Shown here one piece after another: positions 34,049 to 46,378 of a stretch of 64,000 nt of DNA. This DNA is from Cryptomeria japonica. Taxonomy: Eukaryota; Streptophyta; Pinopsida; Cupressales; Cupressaceae. Below the pieces are notes generated by a model that was not told the DNA's origin, searched no databases, and was given only the letters and a program-made list of their open reading frames with translations. Within the stretch, counting starts at the first letter, position 1. Every line of letters starts with the position of its first letter. Location: assembly GCF_030272615.1 (NCBI RefSeq), contig NC_081410.1:227636915-227700914 (forward strand), in the 5' to 3' direction. The position numbers were made by a program, and so were the translations under genes.

Positions 34049-35383
34049 GATTCCGGGCAGACAACTAAGAGGGGGGATGAATCAGTTGTCTCAAAAACTT
34101 ACACAATTTAAAATTGTTCTTAGGTTTGATAATTAAACATGAAAACATAAATCAGCAACACATCAAGAACACACGTAACATGAAGATTTTTGACATGGGA
34201 AATCCGGTCAAGAGAAAAACCACGGTGGGAACACACCCACAATAAGATGATACTCTGTTAGAAGTATAGAAATATTACAATGGGCACATCCATTCAGACA
34301 CACTAACTAGAGCTCAATGCTAAAAAATAAGAAGGGCCACAACCCATGGAAGACTCACTATCTTACAAACAGATTCCACTCACATCCAAGAGATCATGAA
34401 CTAGAAAATAGCATCTCCTTAATGCCTATTACAGTTCCTATTAAGCACATAAAAACTTTCTCTTCACACTTCTTCTCTACCTCTGAAAGATGTATATATT
34501 CAATTCACATACATTCTAATTCTCATCCTTACACACTCAAATACAAAGATATTATATTTATTCATACATGACATCAACCTTGTGAAGATCATCAAGGTTG
34601 GCTCAACACACGCCACCTAATTAAAAAAATATAACCACACACACTACAATATCACATGCGGACCAAACAATGTTAGCTAAGACATAGCACATACCCATAT
34701 CACATGCCTCGAACATGAAACACCTCCAATAATTATGCCCCGAACTTCTGCAACATGCTACAAGCATCTGGTCAGCCCCAAATATAAAGAACACTAACAC
34801 ACCAAAGAAAATCATCAATTACGCACACAATGATCAAAGCAAACTACCAATACAAAAGGCACACGATCCATAAACATTCACAAGCATCATGAATTACCAG
34901 TGCAACATCCACATCAACACAAATTACTAAAATCACATCATCTTCATACCGAACTTCAAGAACACTAACTATAATGACTGTCAACCATGAAAAATAACTT
35001 GTGGAGCTCCAACCATGAACCATTTGAATTGAGTATACACATCAACATTCCAAATATATCTTAAAATCTACAGATCAAGATATTATAATGTAGAGAAATG
35101 AAAATCAAAATACTGACACTTTGTCATTACTGAACAATAGAAAAACTAGCCACAACACAATTATCCATAACTCACTCAAATCTTCATGTGGACCTCTGAA
35201 AAAACACACTAGATCATCTATACACAATCCTCTACAAACCCTTTAATCCGCAAACTCTGATCATCATTATGTTGAACAAAACAACTCACTAAACTTCATT
35301 GCATCACTCTCACAGACAGAGAAATATGTTGACATCAATGACAACACATCTCTCAAGCACATATTTGTAGTATACTACCAACA
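34049..35383 (-). repeat. 3' LTR of element E
   Basis: The right edge ...ACTACCAACA at 35383 is fixed by the adjoining polypurine tract. The left edge at TGATTCCGGG is inferred from the GACAACTAAGAGGGGGGATG terminal pattern. It contains the GGAAATCCGG...GAAAAACCACGGTGGGAA box (34198-34230). Confidence 0.65.
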
Positions 35384-35405
35384 ATCTACAACAATATCCC
35401 TCTTT
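35384..35405 (-). other. Polypurine tract region of element E
   Basis: The minus strand reads CAAAGAGGGATATTG, then GTAGAT, next to the LTR start TGTTGGTAG. It is less pure than in the other elements. Confidence 0.55.
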
Positions 35406-35689
35406 GGCATTGATGGAAACATATGATGTGAAAAACAATCAATGACAAAGAAATCAACAACTCTCTCATATTATTGTCTCCCCCCGAAATCACTCTCTCC
35501 CAACACAGTTTTTCACATGAATCTCTCCCCCTTTGGAATCAATGGAAAAGGCACATATTTGCACCACAAAACACAAAACTGACTTTCTAACTCTTTCTGA
35601 CTACTCCCCCTAAGTAGCATCCTCCACTCATCAATCCAGATCATAAGATATGATTGTGAAATGCATCGGACTGATACAAACCAATGCAC

Positions 35690-37508
35690 CTTAGTTATGA
35701 TTAGGAGGGGTAGTCACCCCTAACTTCCCTCTGAGATACCCAAAAGTGTCTTTAGGAAACGTCTTTGTGAAAATATTTGCAATTTATTCCTTTGTAGCCA
35801 CATACTCCAATCTGACTTCCTTCTCATTTACCTTATCTCTCAAAAAGTAAAACTTGATAGATATATCCTTAGCCTTTGAATGCAACAATGAATTATTAGA
35901 AATGTTAATTGCTCTAGAATTGTCACAATAGGTAGCAATACGCTCATCATACACTACTCTAATAGTTTTCAACATTTGCTTCATCCATACCACCTTAGTA
36001 CAATTGTTAGTAGCAACAATGTATTCTACCTCTGCAGTAGATAAAGAAATAGAGTTTTGATTTTTTCTCAACCATGAAACCAACCTTTTTCCCAAGAAAA
36101 ATGCACCACCACTAGTACTCTTCTGATCATCCATATCTCCTGCCCAATCAACACCAGTAAAAACACTCAAAGTAAAATCATCATCTTTAGGATATCATAG
36201 ACCAAAATCAATAGTTCCTTTCAAATATCTATAGATTCTTTTAACAACTACAACATGAGATTCCTTAGGATCAACTTGAAACCTAGCAACAAGATAAACA
36301 ACATTTGTGATAACAGGTCTAGTCTGAGTCAAATATAGCAATCCATCAATCATAGATCTGTATGTAGTCTGATTTGCTTTAGAGGAATCATCATCCTTAG
36401 TTAACTTACATCCGACCACCATAGGAGTCCCAACTAGCTTTGTATCTTCTAAAGAAAACTTTTTCAACAACTCTTTCACATACTTGGACAGAGATATAAA
36501 TATCCCTTTTTCTGACTATGTAATTTACAATCCCAAAAAGAATTTCATCTCTCCAATCGTAGACATTTCAAATTCATTCGACATTTCATTAGCAAACTCT
36601 TTGCACAAACTATCGTTCCCTTCAAAAATAATACTATCAACAAAAACTCCAACAAATAAAATATTATCATGGTCAATCTTGAAATACAAGTTAACATCGA
36701 CAATACATTTGTTAAATCCAAGCTTCAACAGATACTTATGCAATCTAGCATACCATCCTCTTGGTTCTTGCTTCAATCCATACATTGCTTTCTTCAACTA
36801 ACACACCATATATCCTTGATCAGTCAATTGAAATCCATTTGGTTTCTCTATGTACACCTCTTCTTCCAATTCACCATTTAGGAATGCTGACTTGACATCC
36901 ATTTGATAGACTTTGAAGTCCTTGTAAGCAGTATAAGAAAGAAATAATCTAACAGCTTCAATCCTTGCCATAGGAGCAAAAGTCTCTTCAAAATTAATTC
37001 CTTCCATTTGAGAATATCCTTTACAAACAAGTTTTGCTTTGTTCCTAACAATTTCACCTTGCTCATTCAATTTGTTCTGGAAGACCCATGTGGTTCCAAT
37101 TTCATCTTTGTTCTTAGGTCTAGGAACAAGAATATATGTATTGTTCTTTTCAATCTGCAACAATTCTGCTTCCATTGCTTTTACCAACTGTTCATCTTTA
37201 CATGCTTCATTCACATCCTTGGGTTCAATCTTAGAAATCAAACAATATTCAACCTGATCTTTTGCAATTCTCCTTCTACTTTGAATACCTTTATTTTTGT
37301 CTCCTATAATATGATTTTCACAATGATTCAATCTTACATACCTGGGAGTCTTAGGATTTTCTTGATTTTCAGTCTCTTGATTTCTTTCTTCTGCACTTGC
37401 ACTAGTTCCTTCTTCTTGAGTTACTAGATTCATTGAAACAATCTGAACTTGATTTTGGATCTGAGGTTTCTTCTCTGTGTTTGCACTATCAATCTAATCA
37501 TTTCAATT
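35690..37508 (-). pseudogene. RT and RNase H of element E
   Basis: RT (37250-36200) has [52 protein letters not shown] and FVDSIIFEG. The second aspartate of the catalytic YVDD box is serine, so this RT would be dead even without the stops. RNase H (36170-35740) retains VDWAGDMDDQKSTSGGAFFL, STAEVEYI and the IANIFTK end. The upstream linker ends at 37508, where the chromodomain element is inserted. Stops occur near 36800, 36525, 36190 and 35784. Confidence 0.8.
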
Positions 37509-38208
37509 TGAAGCAGTCACCGGTGAGGAGGGACCTCAAAGAGATCAATCCGGACCGGTCAGCAAGAGTAAACACAACGGAAACACAAAGATATGATGGA
37601 GGCAATGAAAAAAATATTGTTTTATTGCATGAAATTTGATTGCATCCAACCGGTAACAACCGGGTTACAACGTACTGGCTCACAAGTTTGGTAAAATAGG
37701 TCACAACTGGGACCTTGATTCCTAAGATCTAACTTCTATTCACAATCTAGCTACCTGATTCTCTGATTCATTTCATTCTAATGCGTAATTACAAATATAT
37801 ATCGATCTAAAGGATCTAGTCAACCCAAAAGGGATCAAAACCCGAAGAACAAGACCTAACATGTGAAATAACAAGGTCGGCCTCCGCCAAGAGATTCCTC
37901 CAGAAAATCCAAAGGATGAAACGTAGATCATGGGAAAAGGTCGGCCACATGCCAAGGAACAACAAAATCAATGCCCAAGGCTCTACAAGCTTTGGAATGG
38001 GTTCTGGTAGATCACCAGAATAGGTCTAGGCAACCGGTAACACACAACAACTAGTAACAGGAAACTGTCATGGAAACAGATAGTGATATCTTGTCGGAAA
38101 ATGATCCAAATGTGATGTGGTCTGGAAGAAAGAAAGATGATCAAGTCTTCAAGTAGAATCCAACTCTACAGGATCCAGTGAGCCAAAACCGGGGATGCTC
38201 CTGAATCA
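37509..38208 (-). repeat. 3' LTR of element F
   Basis: It begins TGAAGCAG and ends CTCCTGAATCA, 700 bp. It contains about 175 bp (around 37700-37877) that the other LTR lacks. Confidence 0.85.
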
Positions 38209-38239
38209 AACATCCAGGATTATTGAAAAACTGAGCCTC

Positions 38240-41200
38240 TCACTTTGTTAGGGTCAGAGGGAAACCAAGGTGGTCTACCTCTTCCTGAGAAATCCTAGAT
38301 GAATCTTCAAATGGTATGTCCTTCCACTTTACAAGATATTCTTTATACTGTTTGCCCGAGTTACTACGCCCAATCCTACTGTCCAAAATCTTTTCAATCT
38401 AATCCAATTCCTTCCGGGGCAACTATTTCTCCAAGTCTGAAATACTATCCTTGCTAAATTCTGATTCATGGTACTCATGAAGATCTACAATGTTGAATAT
38501 AGGTGAAATACGTAGACTATCTTGTAACTCCACTTCATATGCATTTCCAGAACTGAACTTCCTCAAAATCCTGCAAGGTCCAAACTTCTTCATCTACAAC
38601 TTGTTATAAGTTCCAACAGGGAATCTCTCTTTTCTCAGATATTACATCACTTCATCGCCAACTTCAAATTCCTTATGTCTCATCTTCTCATATGCCTTCT
38701 CCTTATACTTGTTGTTCATATCTTCCAAATATTTCTTAACCTGAATATGCAATGCTGCCATGTGATCTGTAAAATCTTATGCTTCTGAACTTCTCCGGTT
38801 TTCACTGCTAATGTCTCTCAACTTTGATATCCCTCTAGGATGCGCTCTAGTAACAATCTCAAAAGGTGTTTTTCGGGTACTTCTATTAACTGAATTGTTG
38901 TAGGCAAACTCTGTTTGTGCAAGAATCAAATCTCAACTTCGGCTTTTATCTTCCACTAAACATCTCAACAAATTTCCCAAAATCCGGTCAACAACTTTTG
39001 TCTGTCCATCAGTCTGTGGATGAAAAATAGAACTAAACTTCAAATCTGTCTTTATCTTTTTCCAAAGTGTTCTCCAAAAATAGCCAACAAACTTAGTATC
39101 TCTGTCTGAAACTATGCTCTTACGTAATCCATGCAATCTCACCACTTCCTTGAAAAATAGGTCTGCTACATGCAATGCATCTGATGTCTTCTTACAATGT
39201 ATCAAATAAGCCATCTTCGAGAATCTATCCACTATCACAAATATAGAATCATTCCCTCTTGATGTCTTAGGCAATCCAAGTACAAAATCCATGCTTATAT
39301 CCTCCCAAGGTCTTACTGGAACTGTCAAAGGTTTATACAATCCCACATTCTGACTACTACCCTTTGCAACTTGACAAACTCTACAACTCTGCACATATCT
39401 CTTAACAGTCTTATGAATCTAGGCCAAAAGTATTGCTCACTCACCGATGATACTATTTTTTCAATGCCAAAATGTTAGCTAAACCTCCACTCTGTTTCTC
39501 CTTTATCATATTTTCTCTCATATAACTCTTAGGTATGCACAACCGAACTCCTATGAATAACATCTCATCCCGAATGAAGTAATCCAACCACTTGCTTCTA
39601 TCAACCATAACCGGTTCTCTACATGCTTTCCAAGGTTCTACAAAATCCGGGTCTAAATCATACAAGGTCTTCAAATCTTCAAATCGTAATATTTTCACTC
39701 TCATCTCTGTCAACATATTCCTTCTCCTACTCAATGCATTGGCAACTTTGTTAGATTTCCCACTTCTATGCTTCAACACAAAGGTGTAACTCTACAAGAA
39801 TTCTACCAATCTCATATGTCTCTGATTCAACTTACTTTGATTTTTCAAATACTACAAAGTTTGATGATTAGTATACAACACAAACTCCTTAGGCAACAAG
39901 TAATGTCTACACTTCTTCAAGGCTTGAACTATGGCATAAACCTCCTAATCATACACTAAATATCTCCTTCGGGCATCATTCAATTTCTCACTAAAATAAT
40001 TTACTACTCTCCCTTCTTGACTCAAGATTGCTCCTATTGTTGTTACACTTGCATTAAAATCCACTTGAAATACTTTACTGAAATCCAGAAAAGCTAACAG
40101 AGGCTGCTCAGTCACTTTTTGCTTCAACAGTTCAAACTTTTGTTTTCTCTGATGGTCCACTTGAATTCCTTCTGATCTACTCTCATGGTCTCAGTCATAG
40201 GGTTACAAACTGAACTAAATTTTTTTATAAACTTCTGATAAAAAGTAGCCAATCCATGAAATGATCTTACCTCTCCAATGCTTTCTAGTGTAGGCCACTC
40301 AACAATTGCTTTCACTGTCTCAGGGTCCATCTTCAAACCATCCTCAGATATCACAATTCCCAAATAGACTAACTCATCCTTCATGAAAGTGCACTTCTTG
40401 ATATTGATCAACAACTTCTCTTCTCTCAATCTCTGCAAAACTTGTCTTAACTGCAACAAATGCTCCTCTTTTGTCTTACTGAAAATCAGAATGTCATCCA
40501 AATACACAATAACAAACTTACCCAAGAATTTCTTCAATACCTCATTCATCAGCCTCATGAAAGTACTTGGTGCATTAGTCAATCCAAAGGCATCACCAAC
40601 CATTCATACAGTCCTTCATTTGTCTTAAATGTTGTCTTCCACTCATCATCTTCTCTGATCCATTGACTATCCTCCCAAATTTCAAGGCTCCACTGACTAT
40701 AAGCATACTCACTCACAAAGGAGTTCCATCCGGTATCACAGAGCTCAGTGTAACTCCTAGCATGATATTTCTCAAAAATCATTCACATCATCTCAAAACA
40801 TTATGAGAATATAATAAATTTATGTTCTTTCTACCAACTGAGGAAACTAATTAGTTGTATTTTGGTCCACTCAAATAGTCCATTATGTCATCCATCCTAG
40901 GCAAAGGAAACCAGTATTTCACTGTGATCTTGTTTATTGCTCTTGAATTGGTACACATCCTCCATTATCCATTATTCTTAGGTGCTAACACTGTTGATAC
41001 TACAAAAGGGCTCAAACTCTCCCTGATCAAACCTTTCTTCAATAGCTCCTGCACTTGTCTATTCAGTTCTTCATTATCTTTCAGTGTCAACCGGTGTGCA
41101 GCTTTGTTAGACAAACTAGCTCTGGGAACCAAGTCCATGCAGTGACTAATACTTCTCACGGGTGGCAATCCATTAGGTACATTACTTTAATGCTATCCTC

Positions 41201-44023
41201 ATATTCTGTAAGCAAATCTCTCATCTATTCCAGCTGTTCTCCTTTCGGTTCCGGTCTCTAAGTTTTCTTAGGAATCAAGGCAAAACACACATTCTCATGT
41301 CTCAATCCATCCATGAATTTCCTTCCATCTACTAAACAAATTCTAGCATTCATACAAACTTCATTCTTCAAAGGTTCCTCCAAAGGCAACAAGGTTTGCT
41401 TCATCCCATTGGCCGCAATGGTATATGTATTCTTCCTCCCATCATGTACTGCATGCTTATCAAACTACCAAGGTCTATCCAACAAAAGATGACAAATATC
41501 CACAGGCATAATATCACACAAGACTTCATCATGATAATTCCCAATTTTCAATTTCACCAAACACTGTTCACTTACTAACAACTTATGTTCATCCTGAATT
41601 CATGCTATCTGATAAGGCTTAGGGTGTTTCAATCTCTCCAATGTCAACTAATTCACCATCTCTTCTGAAACAAGATTATCTGAACTACGACTATCAATAA
41701 TGACTTTACAACACTTACCAGATACCTTACATCTGGTCTTGAATAGATTCTTCCTCTGCAAGGGCTCTTCATCTCCTCTGGTATGACACAAAGCTCTCCT
41801 CGTCATCAATAGTTCTCCATCTTCTGGTTTATTATTTGATCTGGTGGGGTTTTCTTCCACCACTACTATTCTTCCAGTAGTTTTTGTCTTCTTACACTTG
41901 AATGCACGGTGTCCTTCTCCTCCACACTTAAAGCAGGTTTCTCTGAATGTCCTCTTGTCTTGTCTCCCAAATTTCTCATTTTAGTAACCATCTGGTTCTC
42001 TCCTCTGATAGAAATTTCTACCATCCTTCCGGTATGAATTACCTTCTTTTCTCACTTCCTTTTCCTTTCTCTAAGTTTTATTGGTTCCTCTTCCTCCTTA
42101 AAATCTTCCTCTGATAAACCTTCAACCTCTACTTCTCTGTCTATGCTCATGTCTTTTGTTTAACTTCTCTTCTGCCTTTAGGGCAACTGGTAAGCCTCTT
42201 CAACACTCTCCAATTTGATCATACTCAATTTATCTTGTATAGACATCCGCAATCCATTTAAATACCTTGTAACTTGTTCAACTTCATCATCAACATGTCC
42301 AGATCTGATATTCAACTTGTAAAATGCTTCGGTGTACACCTTCACACTAGATTCCTTTTGTCTCAAATTCTGCAACTTTCGGAACAAATCCACTTGATAA
42401 TTCCCTAGCACAAACTTTGATTTCAACTTAGCAATCATCTGATCCCATGTCTTAATCTTCTTTTTACCTCTTCTTTGACTGTCAACTTGCAAATGTTCCC
42501 ACCAAAGGGATGCATGACCTTTTGTTGACTCTTAATTTTACCTTAAACACTAACAACCTCATGGGAAATTCAGTGATGCGGGACCTTTTGCGTGAAACTC
42601 ACTGAATGACCTCCGGGTTTAAGAAGCCGACTTTTCATATAATTGGGGGAGAAAAGGGGAAGAAGAAAACTTAAAACAAATGATCTACACTACTTAGGTG
42701 ATATGCCAAAAAAAATTTGAAAAGTATTAACAACATATAAAACCCAGAGACATGTGACTTTAAAGCTCATTCAACAATCTGCATGCACAGAATCATTTGA
42801 GAGAGTAACTCAACACAACTCATTCAACATAAAATGACATAAACTATTCATCCAACATATAACAAGTCTCAAAACATAGTTTAATCCGTGGAGTCTCACA
42901 ACAAATATCATAGAAGTTATTGAACTTGAAAACAACACAGAAGTCAATATATTAAGCTTCAAATAAAACAATCACAAAGGCCATAGGCACAATTTGACAT
43001 GCCTATCATTCACCAAATTTAATCAAAATAAAGGCCTCTTTAATGAGCCAAACTCTAAAATCTCTCTAAAAGTCTGAACCTCTCAAAGCAAGGAAAAGAA
43101 AGCATAAATAGAGCCCTCGGCTCCTAACTAATAGCTTGCAACATCAGTAACATCCTAGCAACCGCTTCTAACAAGAAAACCTCGCGTGGCACACCACGAG
43201 ATGCTATCAAGCAAAACAACCTTTGAAGTTGTTATCTCAACCGCATTATGGTAATCCCTTCACATGCCCAATAAGAAAACCGTGATGCAAACCACATCCT
43301 GGTTGACGAACTACCATGGAAGACACACGACAGCTCGAGGGATATCCAAAATCAAGCGCAAAAAGAGAAACAAATCATGCAACACAGGGACACCAAGTGT
43401 GTTCAAATTTACACGATGGACGGTGGGGACAAGAAGCATACACGATATAAAAAACCTGAGCCACACGACATTGCCGTGTTCTCTCAACTTTGAGCGAGAA
43501 AAGCGAGCGACTCGAGGCAACACCAAGACACTACTTGGCACACACGCTGACGAATGGGAAAATGGTCAAAAATCAAAAGAAATCACTTCCACTTGATCAA
43601 AATGCCACCTACGATAAATCCCAAAATAATATTAACACCTTTCAACCGGGTACAGGCATATTTCACCTTCCTCTCTTCTGCAGTGTTTTCAAAATCAAAA
43701 CACTTCTCCATCTCTAAGATCCAATCCATCAATTCATTTGAATCTAACTTCCCATCATATTTCGGTGGGGTAAAATGAGGTTTAGTATTCGCCCTACTCA
43801 AAACCCTCACACACCTTTCCTCATTCGGATCAACCGCCGGTAGGTTTTCTTGTTCTATTGGGGCTTCTTCTCCTTCATCTTCACTTACATCTTCAATATA
43901 TTAGCCTCTTCTATCGGCTGTCTCCACGACTTCTAACCGGGCTGCTATTCCTCACAATATCTCCATCACAATAGGGTCTGCATTCCCACGTGCTCCACCA
44001 TTCCTAGCTCCTCTTTGCGCCAT
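38240..44023 (-). pseudogene. Gag-pol polyprotein of chromovirus F
   Basis: The start is ATG at 44023 (MAQRGARNG). Gag: TPPKYDGKLDSNELMDWILE (near 43770-43700), then, beyond the solo LTR, HASLWWEHLQVD and the rest of the capsid (42515-42180). A CCHC knuckle lies near 41940-41890. Protease near 41720-41680 has DSRS where D-S/T-G is expected. RT 41168-40124: a SLSNKAAHRLT block, VIVYLDDILIFS (intact), but the motif A region (40672-40870) is replaced by unrelated bases. RNase H 40160-39450. Integrase 39394-38933 with [31 protein letters not shown] and [12 protein letters not shown] chromodomain (YLVKWKDIPFED, near 38345-38290) ends at TGA 38242-38240. Chromodomains steer integration to heterochromatin. 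Confidence 0.85.
42523..43637 (-). mobile_element. Solo LTR inside chromovirus gag
   Basis: A 1,115-bp insert starting TGTTGACT and ending ATTAACA, with an exact 5-bp duplication CCTTT on both sides (42518-42522 and 43638-43642). Removing it joins gag ...TRLKG to HASLWWEH. The right half is GC- and CpG-rich. Open frames inside (43264-43596 and its opposite strand) have no recognisable domain. Orientation is uncertain. Confidence 0.85.
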
Positions 44024-44117
44024 TGTTGATGCCGGTCCTTTGCAGCTGCAGGTTGGATCCGCAATCCGCCACTCTACAACAAAAATTTAGGACACGCAAC
44101 CTCTGGAACAAAACTTC

Positions 44118-44131
44118 ACTCTGATACCACT
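44118..44131 (-). other. Primer binding site of element F
   Basis: The minus strand reads AGTGGTATCAGAGT directly inside the 5' LTR, an initiator tRNA-Met type site. Confidence 0.85.
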
Positions 44132-44751
44132 TGAAGCAATCATCGGTCAGGAGGGACCTCAAAGAGATCAATCCGGACCAGTCAACAAAAGTAAACACGA
44201 TGGAAACACAAAGATATGATGGAGGCAATGCAAAACAAATTATTTTATCGCATGAAATTTGATTACATCCAACCAATAACAACTGAGTTACAACATACCG
44301 ACTCACAGGTTTGGTAGAATAGATCACGGTCGGCCTTCGCCAAGAGATTCCTCCAGAAAATCAAAAGGATGAAATGTAGATCACGGGAAAAGGTCGGCCA
44401 CATGCCAAGGAATAATGAAATCAACGCCCAAGGATCTGCAAGCTTCAGAATGGGTTACGGTAGATCACTAGAATAGGTCCAAGCAACCAATAACACAGGA
44501 ACAATCGGTAACAGGAAACTATCATGGAAACCGGTAGCGATATCTTGCCAAAAAATGATCCAAATGCGATGCGGTCTGGAAGAAAGAAAGATAAAAAAGT
44601 CTTCAAGTAGAATCCAACTCCACAGGATCTGATGAGCCAAAAATGGGACACACAGAAAGGAAAACTGAAACTACAAATACAAAACAAAACAGAAAGGAAA
44701 ATATTTTTGGTTGATGCAAGATTGCAATGAACCGGTGATGCTCCTGCATCA
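44132..44751 (-). repeat. 5' LTR of element F
   Basis: It begins TGAAGCAAT and ends CTCCTGCATCA, 620 bp. It lacks the 175-bp block of the other LTR but has about 90 bp (around 44643-44733) absent there. Confidence 0.85.
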
Positions 44752-44860
44752 AAATCATATCTGCAAGATCTTTACTGTCTCTCATTGATTTCATCAACCT
44801 TGACATTTGCACTCTCAACTATCTTGCTCAATCTCTTATTATAACACTGGTAGACCTCGC

Positions 44861-46361
44861 GTATTTGCAAGCCGTGGAGGTTTGTGTTGTTTGCCACCAT
44901 AAACTACATTACTCTGGACGAGAGATTCATAAGGGCTTATGGGCATCACTTTGTGTTGCTCAACCACTTTTGTCATGGTGATAAGGTTAGTATGCCTTAC
45001 TATCTTGCTTTCTCTATGGATCATACTATTCATGAAATGTAGAAAGACTCTCAAAGAGATCACACCCTTCATCAGGGTTTAATGGTTTTAGTTTATAAGA
45101 TGTTGAAAGGGAAAATTACTGAGAAACCCATTAGTAAAGGCAAACAAATTAGGGATGATGATACTGAAAGTGAGGATAGTGGGTTCAATCTCTATTTTGA
45201 AGCTGAGGGTGAGTCTAAAGATTTTAGCAACAAGGGGAATACCAAGGGAAAGAGCAAGTGGACTGCTGTGGATTCTGATCTTTCAGGCTCTGAGGAGGAT
45301 TCTTTTGATGATAAAATCATAAAAAGTAAGAAGAGAAAGGGAATGGGTAAGCAAACCCAAAGGATCAAGAAGACCAGTAAGGGGATAAATAAGGTGAAAA
45401 GGAAGATTATTATTTCTTTTGATGAGGATTATGAGGTTTAAAAAATGGACAAGAACAAGGGTAAGGAGGAAGATGAAATGTTGGATGCTGACCATGGGGA
45501 GAACTTGAACACACAGAGAATGTAGAATGAGGATCAAGAGAACAACATGGGCAATCAAAATATCTGCCAAGGTGCCATAGGTAATGATAGCATCAAGGGT
45601 TTCTGTGAGATCATTAGCAAAATGGCGAAAGAGATTGGCAACTTGAAGACTGATCTCAATATGATCAAAAGGGCAACCATGGGTGTGAAGCCTCTCTCTG
45701 AGAACATCAAAGAATTAATGGTTGCTATTAACAAGGCTAAAGCTATTGAGACAATGGTTAGTAAAATTCTAGAAATGAAAAAGAAGGTGAAGGAGCTGGA
45801 AGGAATCAGAGATGATAAAGGTCTGGAAATTAACCTGAACAACCTGGTCAATAGAGTGGATAAGATGGAGCTTACTGTGAAGAGGACTGCTGAGAAAAAT
45901 TTCCAGATCCTTAAGGCCATTATTGACCATGTTAACATGCTGATAAATAAATTTCAATAGATTAAAGGCAAGGAAGATGAGAAGGATCAGATAGAGAAGA
46001 TGAGTCATGAAAAAAGAACAAGGGCCAACACCTGGAAATAGGTGGGGATCAAGGAGAAAGAGCTCAATGATATGAAGAACTATGCGGTTAATATGAAGCA
46101 GATTGTGGTTCATGTAGAAGAACTCATAAGAAACATCTAGTTGTCCTTGTCTTTGTGTTGTCTCAGTGTTGTCTTTGTGTTGTCCTTAGGCTAGCTTGTG
46201 TTGTTCTCTTTGTCTTGTGATCCCTTTTTGTTTTTCTAGGATCTGATCTTTGTATAGGTGTCCAAGCATTGTTATTTCTTGCCACTTTAATGTTTTATCT
46301 TTCTCTTGCTGTGTAATCAAGGTTCTAGGTTCCTTCCAAAAACCTGTTTTTAATTAATTAA
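44861..46361 (+). mobile_element. Short non-LTR insertion A (ORF1-only type)
   Basis: It is flanked by an 18-bp near-perfect duplication, AACACTGGTAGACCTCGC (44843-44860) and AACACCGATAGACCTTGC (46362-46379), 15 of 18 identical. Removing it restores the copia integrase reading (KVYRCY then KRLSKIVE). The long duplication, absence of LTRs and T-rich 3' end finishing CTGTTTTTAATTAATTAAAA indicate LINE-type target-primed insertion. It has no reverse transcriptase. Confidence 0.8.
44863..46140 (+). pseudogene. ORF of insertion A: helical domain, charged linker, coiled coil
   Basis: A single frame is readable from the first bases of the insert to TAG 46140, about 425 codons with about six stops (first at TAG after HTIHEM). 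Residues 1-70 include YITLDERFIRAYGHHFVLLN and HGDKVSMPYYLAFSMD, a helical segment. An Asp/Glu/Ser region and a Lys/Arg-rich basic region (KSKKRKGMGKQTQRIKK) follow, then a coiled coil (about 45600-46130, KILEMKKKVKELEGIRD). The frame is open at the 5' edge, so the copy is 5'-truncated. I do not recognise the protein. It could be an ORF1-like RNA-binding protein of a non-autonomous retroelement or a retrocopied host gene; the two other similar insertions favour the first. Confidence 0.6.
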
Positions 46362-46378
46362 AACACCGATAGACCTTG

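Larger units (their letters stand above)
37509..44751 (-). mobile_element. Ty3/gypsy chromodomain element F (chromovirus)
   Basis: LTRs at 37509-38208 and 44132-44751 flank gag, protease, RT, RNase H, integrase and a chromodomain in gypsy order, on the minus strand. A primer site adjoins the right LTR. The flanks (CAATT left, AAATC right) do not give a clear duplication, but the copia integrase reading resumes on the right side, so it sits inside element E. A solo LTR interrupts gag (42523-43637). Confidence 0.88.

Noticed and set aside
43264..43596. Plus- and minus-strand open frames of 76-110 codons in the chromovirus region
   Set aside because: They lie wholly inside a solo LTR with exact target duplication and show no domain or conservation.
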